The translations under genes and the position numbers were made by a program. The notes under the pieces are model-generated. The model saw only the letters and a program-made list of their open reading frames with translations. It did no database searches and was not told where the DNA came from. From positions 1,294,501 through 1,358,500 of the forward strand of contig NC_012862.1 of the NCBI RefSeq assembly GCF_000026945.1: a DNA stretch of 64,000 nt, given 5' to 3'. The stretch comes from Candida dubliniensis CD36 (taxonomy: Eukaryota > Ascomycota > Pichiomycetes > Serinales > Debaryomycetaceae). Shown piece by piece: positions 9,624 through 18,780 of this stretch (the first letter of the stretch is position 1; each line of letters begins with the position of its first letter).

Positions 9624-11681
9624 ATGTTCTTATTGTCAATACCGCATCAGTCAAAATCAAAAGTATGGATAGCCCTTTTATTGGTGATATGGGGTTTGAT
9701 ATCGGTCCACTTTATATGGCAATCACAAGCCAATTCTGGATTGATACTAGAAAATGAATTATCACTGATATCAAGTATTCCCCATGAGTTTGAAATGTTA
9801 ATAGATACAAAATATCCTAAATTCAAAGCTACTCTGGGTAATTCAGGATCACAAACGTATGTGAACCTCTTTAATAATCAAGATCGTAATGCAGCCATAT
9901 TCACCATCATGAAAAATTTTGATTTGGACCAGCGATGTCAATTATATTTCAACAATGTAAAGTTTGATAAACTGGTAGTTGATCCCGATCATGATTTTAA
10001 GTTTAATAGATTTGATTATTGGAATTGGGATGAATATAGAGATGAATGCATTAAGAAATTGAAAGCTGATAATGATGAATTTGTTGCAACGAGTAGTGAT
10101 TTGGATACCATTAAGGAAAATTTTGATAATGCTAAATCCAGAATAGTATCAGACTTGCAATTATTGCATGATTATTTCTCACACATAAAGATTTATAATC
10201 AATGTTATATTGACAGGAATACGTCATTTATCACAAAGCAACAAGAATTGATCAATGGGTTGAATTGGAAAACTTCATTTAAAGGGCCAAAGATATTTTC
10301 ACTGAAGCAAATAGTTACAGAACTGCAAATGTACCCATGGTTATCCCAAAAATCACCCGAGTATGAATGTTTGTCAACTGGTAAAATCGCCGAATTCTCT
10401 ACAAGGGGAAACTCATTTTTAAACACCTTAAAGAATAAACTTAATGGCAAGGGAATAGTAATGACCATTGCTGATTCTCATTTAGACTATTGCATAAGAC
10501 TAATTCATTTATTAAGATACCTCAAAAACACTCTTCCAATACAAATCATCTACACTAAGAATGACTTATCAGCCAATTCCAAATCTCAACTTTACCAAGC
10601 AAGTGTTGCAGATTTTGATGGGTTACCACTGCAAAATATAACTTTTGTCAATGTGACACCAGCAATCAAACAACAGTATTTACATAAATTTAATGAATTT
10701 GGGAATAAAATTTTGGCCATTTTATTTAATACTTTTGAAGAAATGATTTTCATTGATGCTGATGCAATTTTAATTCAAAATCCCGAAAAATTTTTCCAAT
10801 TGAACAAATATCAAAATTCAGGAGCATTATTCTTTCGAGATCGAAACACACCAGAATATCGACCTGATCATGATATACAGACATTTTTAAAACTAATGAA
10901 CAGTCAATATGATGAAATAATATTTGGTTTACCACAGATAACTGAAAAAACCATGTCTATCCCATTATTTGATAGGAAAATAAGTCATGTTATGGAAAGT
11001 GGATTAGTATTGCTCAATAGGAAAATCCATTTTTCTCAACCATTAATTATGGCAAATATGAATTTTTTTGAACCAATACGAGAAAGGGTTTATGGTGATA
11101 AGGAGATGTTTTGGTTATCACTATCAATAAATGGTGATGAGAATTATCAATTTAATAGTCATCCAGCAGCAGCTATTGGACAACTCACAACTTATGAAGA
11201 AAGAATAAAAACACTTGAAACCCCACCATCATCATTTAAATCACAAGAAATATGTGCCAACCATCCAGCTCATATAAATGATGAAGATAATCACACATTA
11301 CTTTGGTTTAATTCAGGATTTCAATTTTGCAATCAATTGGAGAAAGTAAATTATGATAATGAATTTTCAAACAAAGAAAGATATTCTCAATTAAACACTA
11401 TTGATGAGTTTAAAGCATTTTGGCAAAGTTCTTTGATTATAGAAAGTGCTATTATTCCACCGGAAAACACCAATAGCAATGGAGGCGACATAAATGAACC
11501 TTCTGCTTCTTGGAAACATATGGATTCATATTGTGCTGGATATACTTGGTGTGCATACAGCTCAATAGGAAATGGAGATAAGGCTAATGATAAAGGAATA
11601 GTGATTAATTATTCACTGAAGGAAATAGAACATTTTAAAAAACTTGGGGAGATATGGATGAGGGGATATAATTATTCATAG
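9624..11681 (+). CDS. MNN14: Alpha-1,3-mannosyltransferase, MNN1 family
   Basis: A 685-residue type II Golgi protein that adds terminal alpha-1,3-mannose to cell-wall glycans. A short basic cytosolic end is followed by one membrane anchor (about residues 14-33, WIALLLVIWGLISVHF), a stem, and the catalytic region. The metal/GDP-mannose motif is FIDADAIL (DAD at about 378-380). GALFFRDR, and a MESGLVLLNR-type stretch beyond it, are also typical of the family. Length agrees with Mnn1-like proteins. It sits between the two ATO paralogues and on the same strand as both. The symbol MNN14 rests on recalled C. albicans gene order and is less certain than the family, because the family has several members. 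Confidence 0.82.
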   Translation: MFLLSIPHQSKSKVWIALLLVIWGLISVHFIWQSQANSGLILENELSLISSIPHEFEMLIDTKYPKFKATLGNSGSQTYVNLFNNQDRNAAIFTIMKNFDLDQRCQLYFNNVKFDKLVVDPDHDFKFNRFDYWNWDEYRDECIKKLKADNDEFVATSSDLDTIKENFDNAKSRIVSDLQLLHDYFSHIKIYNQCYIDRNTSFITKQQELINGLNWKTSFKGPKIFSLKQIVTELQMYPWLSQKSPEYECLSTGKIAEFSTRGNSFLNTLKNKLNGKGIVMTIADSHLDYCIRLIHLLRYLKNTLPIQIIYTKNDLSANSKSQLYQASVADFDGLPLQNITFVNVTPAIKQQYLHKFNEFGNKILAILFNTFEEMIFIDADAILIQNPEKFFQLNKYQNSGALFFRDRNTPEYRPDHDIQTFLKLMNSQYDEIIFGLPQITEKTMSIPLFDRKISHVMESGLVLLNRKIHFSQPLIMANMNFFEPIRERVYGDKEMFWLSLSINGDENYQFNSHPAAAIGQLTTYEERIKTLETPPSSFKSQEICANHPAHINDEDNHTLLWFNSGFQFCNQLEKVNYDNEFSNKERYSQLNTIDEFKAFWQSSLIIESAIIPPENTNSNGGDINEPSASWKHMDSYCAGYTWCAYSSIGNGDKANDKGIVINYSLKEIEHFKKLGEIWMRGYNYS

Positions 11682-12379
11682 AGTTAACAGGAAAAACTAG
11701 AAATAACCACAGAGTAGGTAATCATAGAGACTTAATACAATTTATTTATTCATACTATTTGAGAGTAACATGTCTGTAATTTGATATACTAGCCTTGTAG
11801 AGTGCTCGTTATACTTAAAATATTTTGGCGGTCGTCGGCTACAACTCGACAAACTAATGATAGTAGTCACTATGCTATCGTTTGAACTGTGATGTATGGG
11901 AACACACCATTCAACTGCTGAACCTCAATGGTAACAATTTTTTATTTCCCACATATTTCCGGAAGGAATTAGAGGGGGGGGTTTGAGGGGGTAAGATATA
12001 ATATTATATTGTATTTCCGAGTTTATCGCAACCAAAACAAACCGCCACACATGGTAGCATCACATTTCCGTTATTTCTCTCCACATTCTTTAATACGAGG
12101 GGGGGGAAGGGGATTAAGGGAAAACTAATTGAATCCAATATACGAATTTACTTTGAAAACTCCCTCGCAATATATACATGAATCAACAAAGGATCATACC
12201 GCAAGCGAAAATAGGTTACGAACTTTAATACAATGTAACAGCCTTGTACCCCATTTTTTATTGTTCTACAAACCTTTTCTGGATGTATAAATATCCAACA
12301 ATTTGGCGATAATAATAATGAGAGAGATCCTCCCTTCCCCAAATTTCCAATTCTATTGAAAAACAACAACAAAAGAAAA
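11682..12379 (+). promoter_or_regulatory. Promoter region of ATO copy 2
   Basis: A 698-base spacer. G-runs at about 11970-11990 and 12097-12112 stand out against the AT-rich background and could bind zinc-finger activators of carbon-source genes (inferred). It carries the same ordered elements as the ATO copy 1 promoter. Confidence 0.5.
12014..12293 (+). promoter_or_regulatory. ATO promoter elements, copy 2
   Basis: TTTCCGAGTTT (12014-12024), then ACGAGG (12095-12100) separated by a G/A insert from GGGGATTAA (12109-12117). TACCCCATTTTTTAT starts at 12247 and TATAAATA is at 12286-12293. Order and relative spacing match copy 1, while the DNA between the elements differs. Confidence 0.6.
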
Positions 12380-13225
12380 ATGTCTTCATCTGGATCAATT
12401 TCTTCAGATATTAAACCTGTTGAAGCTAGTAGTGAAATAGAAAATGTTGAACCATATAAAACATGTACCATAACTGGTGATGGTAATGAATTTGTTATTA
12501 TTGGAAATCATAAATATTATCGACATGAATTAATGCAAGCATTTGGTGGTACTTTTAATCCGGGACTTTCCCCATATCCTAAACATAATTTTGGTAATCC
12601 TGCTGCTATTGGATTAGTTGCTACAAGTATGAATATTTTTATATTAGGATTATTTTTCGCTCATGCTCAAGGTATACATATACCTAATGTTGCCGTTGGG
12701 TTATTTGTATTTATGGGAGGATTAGTTCAATTTTTAGCGGGAATATGGGGGTTTTTCATTGGTTCACAAGTAGGAACATTTATACTTACTGTTTTCACTT
12801 CATATGGAGCATTTTGGTTAAGTTTTGGAGCAATTTTCATCCCAGCTTTTGGTATTAGTGAAGCTTATGCTGATCATCCAGAACAATTAAATCAAGGAAT
12901 AGGATTAATGTCAGTAGGATGGGCAATATTTACCACCATGTTAGTAATGTGTGTTATGAAATCTACATTGTCATTCTTTTGGGCGTTGTTTACATTAGAT
13001 TTAACCATTATTCTTTTAGCGGTGGGGTTTTTGTTAGATAGTGATAAAGTTAAAATAGCAGGTGGGATTATGGGAGTTATTAATACATTTGCAGGTTGGT
13101 TTGAGGCATTTGCAGGTGTAGCCAACGAGCATAATTCATATTTGGTTCCTAAAGAAATCCCTTTGCCAGATCTCTCACTTTGGTTTAAACGTAAAAAGAC
13201 TGACCATCATCATACGTCAGAATAG
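12380..13225 (+). CDS. ATO/GPR1/FUN34/YaaH-family acetate/ammonium transporter (copy 2)
   Basis: A 281-residue AceTr-family protein. The open frame extends to an ATG at 12356, but the start at 12380 gives MSSSGSISSD, matching the MSSSGSISSE start of copy 1, so the upstream codons are taken as leader. FGNPAAIGL and the six membrane segments are as in copy 1; the cytosolic tail ends with a His-rich KKTDHHHTSE. The paralogues are close through the membrane region but differ widely at synonymous sites, so the duplication is not recent. Function is inferred from the family: acetate and/or ammonium movement across the plasma membrane. Confidence 0.88.
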   Translation: MSSSGSISSDIKPVEASSEIENVEPYKTCTITGDGNEFVIIGNHKYYRHELMQAFGGTFNPGLSPYPKHNFGNPAAIGLVATSMNIFILGLFFAHAQGIHIPNVAVGLFVFMGGLVQFLAGIWGFFIGSQVGTFILTVFTSYGAFWLSFGAIFIPAFGISEAYADHPEQLNQGIGLMSVGWAIFTTMLVMCVMKSTLSFFWALFTLDLTIILLAVGFLLDSDKVKIAGGIMGVINTFAGWFEAFAGVANEHNSYLVPKEIPLPDLSLWFKRKKTDHHHTSE

Positions 13226-13994
13226 ACTTGAACTATATATTTATGTTTGTATTGTACTTATTTCTTCTATTTGTAACTTGCTGTAGAAATGTTTTTTTTA
13301 TCAGTCACAAATGTATGGAAAATTAGTTTGTCATGTCATGCCATGGCTAAGGTTACGATATCTTAAGTCACTTAGTTGAGAAGATCGATTGTCGTGATTA
13401 TCTAGAGGTTGATAATCCAAATTTCCTATTTGGTCTGTCTGACTCCCAGTATTGAATAAAAATATATTATCGTTATCGTAAAAATTGCCTGAATAAGCTA
13501 GTTCTCCACATTTTAGACATGTTTACATATATTTAGAGGGTTTCAACTTTTCTTTTAGGAATGTTTCAGAGTGGTAGTATAAACATAAGGTGTGGTAAAT
13601 ATCAAACTTCTTTCTAAGTGGTTGTTGTTGTTGTTCCGTAAATGGCTATTTGTGATACCCACCAATATTACACAAAATCGGCCATTTACTAAAGGCAAAA
13701 AAAAAAAAAAAACTTTCCTAATTGAGTTATCAATTTGCGATATCCAACCTTCCACCCCAAAAAGAAATAAAACGATTTTCCAGATATATTAACCCCTCTT
13801 GACTTATTAGGAAACAACAATTAATATATTTCCCACTTGACGCAAGTAGTAGATCTTTTATTTTGATTGATATATAAATAATTGAGAATCCTCTCCTCTC
13901 CTCTTCTCAAACAAACAAACACATAACAGTAACTTTAATTTTAATTATTTCTTTCTTTCAAAAAAGTTTAGACTCAACAAACACTGATATTATT
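13226..13994 (+). promoter_or_regulatory. Spacer with the GST promoter
   Basis: 769 bases. A Yap1/Cap1-type TTACTAA lies at 13686-13692, about 300 bases before the GST start, next to a long A tract (about 13699-13713). A CT-rich stretch (about 13890-13908) precedes the start, as in many yeast leaders. No gene was seen. Confidence 0.45.
13686..13692 (+). promoter_or_regulatory. Possible Cap1/Yap1 site TTACTAA
   Basis: Matches the oxidative-stress AP-1 consensus TTA(C/G)TAA and lies upstream of a glutathione S-transferase, a usual target class. The motif is short and AT-rich, so chance occurrence is possible. Confidence 0.4.
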
Positions 13995-14863
13995 ATGACT
14001 ATGGATGCACCAAATCAACTTGAAGATAGATTCATTTTACACTGGTATGTACTAAAAAGGGATATTGTTTTTTTTTTTTTTTTTTCTTTAGAATGCAAAC
14101 TAACCATAATAGGCTCGATGATTCACGTTCACATAGAATACTTTGGATATTAGATCTTCTTAATCTTGATTATGAAGTGAAGATATATTTAAGACATCCA
14201 GAAACTTGGCGTGGACCTTTACAATTATTTGATGTTCATCAATTAGGTAAAGCACCAATATTGGAAGTTATTTTCGGTGATGGAAGACCATCAATTAAAA
14301 TATCTGAGCTGGGATTTATAATTCAATATTTATTAAGATATTATGATACACAAAATATTTTATATCCAATTAATCTTGATCAACAATTGGAAGTTGATTA
14401 TTATTTACATTATGCTGAAGGGTCATTTCAACATATACAAATGGCATTATTAATTAATTCTTCTGCTAAACATATTGCTCCATTTGCCACAAAATCAGTA
14501 GTGAAATTAATTACTAAAGCAATAAATAATGGGTATTATAAACATGAATGGTTTTTAAATATGAAATATTTAGAAGATAGATTACAACAAAATGGTACAG
14601 GATTTTTCGTTGGTGACAAATTAACTGGAGCTGATGTTATATTAAGTTTCCCAATTTATGAAAATGTTTTTGATAATCTTGAAGGTATAAAAGAAATATT
14701 GGGAGATAAATTTAATATCAAAAAAATGTTTCCTAATTTATTTAATTGGAGTAGAATGATTAAAAATAATTCAAGTTATAAAAAAATAACTGAATTAATG
14801 AATGAAGAAGTTGAAGATTTGATTGCATTGAATCCTCGATTTGATTATGGCAGAGAAAAATAA
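13995..14863 (+). CDS. GTT1: Glutathione S-transferase, Gtt1-like, with one intron
   Basis: Exon 1 is 13995-14044 and exon 2 is 14113-14863; joined they give 266 residues. The junction falls in a Trp codon and makes ILHWLDDSRSHRILWILDLL, which matches the N-terminus of yeast Gtt1 (HWLDHSRAFRLLWLLDHL). Using the nearer TTTAG acceptor would instead create a stop, and starting at the ATG at 14093 would lose the Gtt1-like beta1 strand. The thioredoxin-like domain is followed by the helical C-domain with VGDKLTGADVILSFP (the N-capping box). The codon at the conserved glutathione-binding Ser (KISE-x-GFI) is CTG at 14309-14311, read as Ser in CUG-clade yeasts. Role: glutathione conjugation or peroxide reduction. 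The symbol is from similarity to Gtt1 and recalled synteny. Confidence 0.88.
14045..14112 (+). other. Intron of the GST gene
   Basis: 68 bases: GTATGT donor at 14045-14050, a long internal T tract, an ACTAAC branch point close to the 3' end (14099-14104) and a TAG acceptor at 14110-14112. The branch-to-acceptor distance is under 10 bases. Confidence 0.85.
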
Positions 14864-15322
14864 ATTCTCAATTTATGTTTATACCCCACCATTTACTCTC
14901 TCATGATTGTCTTTTATGTTTTAAATATATATATATAAATTGTATTAGTAATGCCTTTAATAAAGAAAATTATCAGAACCAACAAACTATGTATTAAGAT
15001 GGATTTTTTATTTTTGATATCCACAATTGTCACCCCCCCCCCCCCCAAAAAAAAAAAGGATCACCCTCCCTCTCACATCAAACGTTTATTCAGAAATTGC
15101 AGCCACAATTGAGAAATCATTTAACTGCTATCAACTCTTCTATTGTGGCACCTTCTTTATTAATCTTGAATAATCATTTCTCCCCCCACCCCTTGTTTTT
15201 ATCTGATTTGATTAGTAATCAAAGAAAAGATAAACCAAACTCAACTATATAAATATATCTAGTAGTATCCCTATACTTTTTTTTTTTTTTTCCCAACTTT
15301 CAATCAATCAATCAATCAAGAT
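14864..15322 (+). promoter_or_regulatory. Spacer upstream of the dioxygenase gene
   Basis: 459 bases. Contains a (C)14(A)11 homopolymer block at 15033-15057, TATATAAATATA-like sequence near 15245 and an ATCA-repeat leader just before the ATG. No coding region. Confidence 0.5.
15033..15057. repeat. (C)14(A)11 homopolymer block
   Basis: Fourteen C directly followed by eleven A. A long C-run is rare in this AT-rich DNA and is prone to slippage and sequencing error. Confidence 0.85.
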
Positions 15323-16603
15323 ATGTCACCAACAGCAGTAACTCAAGGAGAACCACAAGATTTACAAGAAACAATTAAAAAAATAGCTTCTTTAAATCCA
15401 ATTGGTCATTCCAATAATAAATCATCAGTAATCACAGGATTTGATCCTAATTGGGTCGATAAATTACCTGAAACAACTAAACAAAGATTTACTAAATATA
15501 ATATTGACATTTCTCAAGGATATCCTTATATACCAGAAAATATTAAAATCCCAAAATTTTTAGATGAAGCTTATAATATTAGAAATGAAGAATATCCTTA
15601 TATTGAAAGAGGTAAAAATGCTGATCCAGAAAAAAAACTGTTATTTGAAGCTGCAGAAGATATTATCCATTTAACTCCTTATATTGGTACAGAAATTGTT
15701 GGATTACAATTGAGTGAATTAACTAATAAACAAAAAGATGAATTAGCTTTATTAATAGCTGAAAGAGTAGTAGTTTTTTTCAAAGATCAAGATTTATCAC
15801 CACAAAAACAACTTGAATTAGGTCATTATTGGGGTCAAGTTGAAATTCATCCACAAGCAGCTAGAATTGGTTCAGAATTTGATGGTGTCACAGTTATTTG
15901 GCAACATTATGCTAAAGAAAGAAGATCAATAAATTTAACTTTTAAACAATCTAAAAAGGGAAATTCTACTTGGCATAGTGATTTAGTTCATGAAAAACAA
16001 ACTGCTGGTATTACTCATTTACATCTTGATGCTATTCCTAATATTGGTGGTGAAACTTTATGGAGTTCTACTTATGGTGCTTATGATAAATTATCTCCAA
16101 GTTTACAACAATTTTTAGATGGTAAAACTGCTATTTATAGATCAGCTCATCAATATTTGGATAGAAATGATCCATTAAAAGGACCTAAATATATTGAAAG
16201 AGAACATCCAATTATTAGAACTCATCCTGTTACTGGTTGGAAATATTTATTTGTGAATCGTGGTATGACAGTTAGAATTGTGGGATTGTTGCCTGAGGAA
16301 TCCGATTTGATTTTGAACTATTTGTATTCAGTTATTGAAAACAATAGAGATATTCAAGTTAGATGGTCATGGCAAAAAGAATTAGGAAGTATTAAAAAGA
16401 ATAAACTGAAAGAAGAAGATTCAAAACAATATCGTGGTGTTAGTGCTTTATGGGATAATAGAATTAGTAATCATAGTGTTGTTCATAGTGAAGAATCAAT
16501 TGTTGGTAGACATGGTACAAGAGTCACTTCATTAGCTGATACTGGTTATTATGATCCAAATTCAAAATCCCAAAGAGAATCTTTAGGATTATCATTGGAT
16601 TAG
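15323..16603 (+). CDS. TauD/Jlp1-type Fe(II)/2-oxoglutarate dioxygenase
   Basis: A 426-residue TauD-family enzyme that oxidises a small substrate (taurine and alkyl sulfonates or sulfate esters in characterised members), releasing sulfite or sulfate for assimilation. The iron ligands are visible: H218 and D220 in STWHSDLVHE and H384 in WDNRISNH. A 2-oxoglutarate-binding arginine region is in GRHGTRVTSL near residue 395. RGMTVRIVGL and GGETLWSSTYGAYDKLSP also fit fungal Jlp1-like proteins. Length agrees with yeast Jlp1 (about 410). Codon use is strongly biased to AT-ending codons (GGT, TTA, AGA), suggesting good expression. The substrate cannot be told from sequence; sulfonate use is the best guess. 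Confidence 0.85.
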   Translation: MSPTAVTQGEPQDLQETIKKIASLNPIGHSNNKSSVITGFDPNWVDKLPETTKQRFTKYNIDISQGYPYIPENIKIPKFLDEAYNIRNEEYPYIERGKNADPEKKLLFEAAEDIIHLTPYIGTEIVGLQLSELTNKQKDELALLIAERVVVFFKDQDLSPQKQLELGHYWGQVEIHPQAARIGSEFDGVTVIWQHYAKERRSINLTFKQSKKGNSTWHSDLVHEKQTAGITHLHLDAIPNIGGETLWSSTYGAYDKLSPSLQQFLDGKTAIYRSAHQYLDRNDPLKGPKYIEREHPIIRTHPVTGWKYLFVNRGMTVRIVGLLPEESDLILNYLYSVIENNRDIQVRWSWQKELGSIKKNKLKEEDSKQYRGVSALWDNRISNHSVVHSEESIVGRHGTRVTSLADTGYYDPNSKSQRESLGLSLD

Positions 16604-18780
16604 GTAAATGTCGAGTGATTAGTTGTTCATATTTAAATAATATTGAAATTAGTTTTATAATAAAGAATAAAATAGTTTTAGTAATAATTTATGTAAAGAA
16701 TGAAAATAAAGCAAAAGGATATTCTTTGATATTCTCTCTCTCTGTAGACTTTTCAAACCAGATTTGTTGCAAAATCTGGTAAAAAAAAAAAAAAAACAAT
16801 TAAACTTATGGCAACCCAAATTGTGTTTATTTGAAAGTAATAGAACACTTGATAACCTACAGTATATCAAAGGAAGATGCATAGTAGAAGTATAGTTCAA
16901 AACCACCATTAATCATTCCATACGTCGATTCAATTAAACTTCTATGAATATCATTTTAACATGAAAATGTTTCAAAAGAATATGTTTGAATCGAAGATTT
17001 GATGTATTTTTCACAATACAGATAGACTTGACAATCAAAACTAGCAAGACCAATTATTAGGAAACAACTCAAGACCAACTAGTTGTATTGAACCATTTAC
17101 CTTTTAATAGTAGCCAATATAGTCGAGTCCTAAAAACATCAAATTTTTTGGAAAAAAAAAAACAACAACTACATTATAAATTTCAAGTATTAGCCACTCG
17201 TTTAAATCTGAAACACAACAATACAACGAAGAATAAAAATCCACACCAATCCTAAGAAAGCACTCAGGTCTATCGATACAATAACTGTGACTCAGAAATA
17301 TTATAATAATCAACCTCCCAATTCTTTTCCCACGGAAGGTAACAAAAACACTTTGGTTTTTTTGCAGGTACGAGGTAAATGCCAGTTTCCATATTTAATA
17401 CATTAAAAAGAAAATAAAGAGAACACCCAACAATCATTTGATGAGGTGGTGGTAGTAGAAGTGGGGCATACACACACATACACCAAATCAACAATACCGA
17501 AGTAGAGAAAAAAAAAAAGAGACATTGGATTAAATTAATATCAAGAAATCAAGCAATATTGACATCAAGTATACTTATTAAATCACTTTTTTGAAACTGA
17601 AACTAGAAAACCAAAAAGCGCATTTCTCTTTTTTTTTTGCTGGTAAGAAGAATAGCAATATAAGCAGATATAAATCGATGAAATAGTTTTGTCTTTGTTT
17701 GTTTGTTTGAGTTATTGTTATTGTTATTGTTTATTTCTGATTTTCGTCAAGATCATTTACCAACAATCAATCAATCCAACCAAAACAAAAAAAAAGAAAT
17801 TGAAATATGGTGCAAAAAAAAAAAAAACATAATCACAACCAGGAAGGGTTATAATGATTGCTATTTTCAACAAACTAAGGAGAAGAAGATAAAAGTGATT
17901 AGTTTATACATGAAGAAACGATCAATATTAATTAACATGGGAATCACCAACAAAAAAAAAAAAGAAAGGAGTGATATTAAATGCATAAATTAAATGAAAG
18001 AAAGAGGATGTAAATGTTCCCTTCAATTGTCAACTCAAAGTTCAACTCAGTTTAATTAAACCCACAAAGAAAATACTCAAGCAAAAAAAAAAAAGAAATT
18101 GAACAACAACAACAACAACAACAACAACAAGCAAGCAAGCAAGAATTAATCACCAATTATACACTACTATTTGAGAAAGAGAATTTTAGAATTGAATTAA
18201 ACCACCACCTCCTTTTAAATTCTCATCTTGTCTCTCTGACATAAGCAATTTTATTCTATTCCATTGTATTGTTAATTACAAAAATTATTACATTCTTGGA
18301 ATGTAAAGATATATTTAATAATAGTCAATCCAATTACAAATTGATAGGGTAGATAACCCTGGTATTCTAGTATTGGTAATTGATTAGTTTTCACCCACAC
18401 TAACTTACATATTTGTTGATTTTTCTAAGCAATTTGTAGGAGGAGGAGGAGAAGAAGAAAAAATCTTATTGTTGTTGTTGTTGTAGTGGTTGTTGTAAAT
18501 TGGAAAAAAAATAAAATAAGGCGAGTTAATTCTTTGTAGAGAGGGAAGGAGGGAACGATTACTGGAACTAAAATTATTGAAATTCCACCCAACCCAACCC
18601 ACCTCGCAAGAGAGAGAGAAACCACTCACCTATAGTTTTTTTTTCGTCTTTTTTTTTTTTTTTCTTACTGGTCCTTTCAAAAATACAAAAAGACAAAAAA
18701 AAAAAAAACCTCAACCTGATGTTTTTCCATTCTCCTCCTCCTCTCTCTTTTCCTTTCCTCCCTTTCTCCTTCGTTGAGAC
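16604..18780 (+). promoter_or_regulatory. Long upstream region of YCK2
   Basis: 2.2 kb with no gene seen. It holds A tracts, an (AAC)n run then (AAGC)n near 18103-18142, GGAGGA/GTT repeats near 18438-18490, a (CCCAA)-type stretch near 18588-18600 and CT-rich sequence directly before the ATG. Probably a long promoter and 5' leader. Confidence 0.45.
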
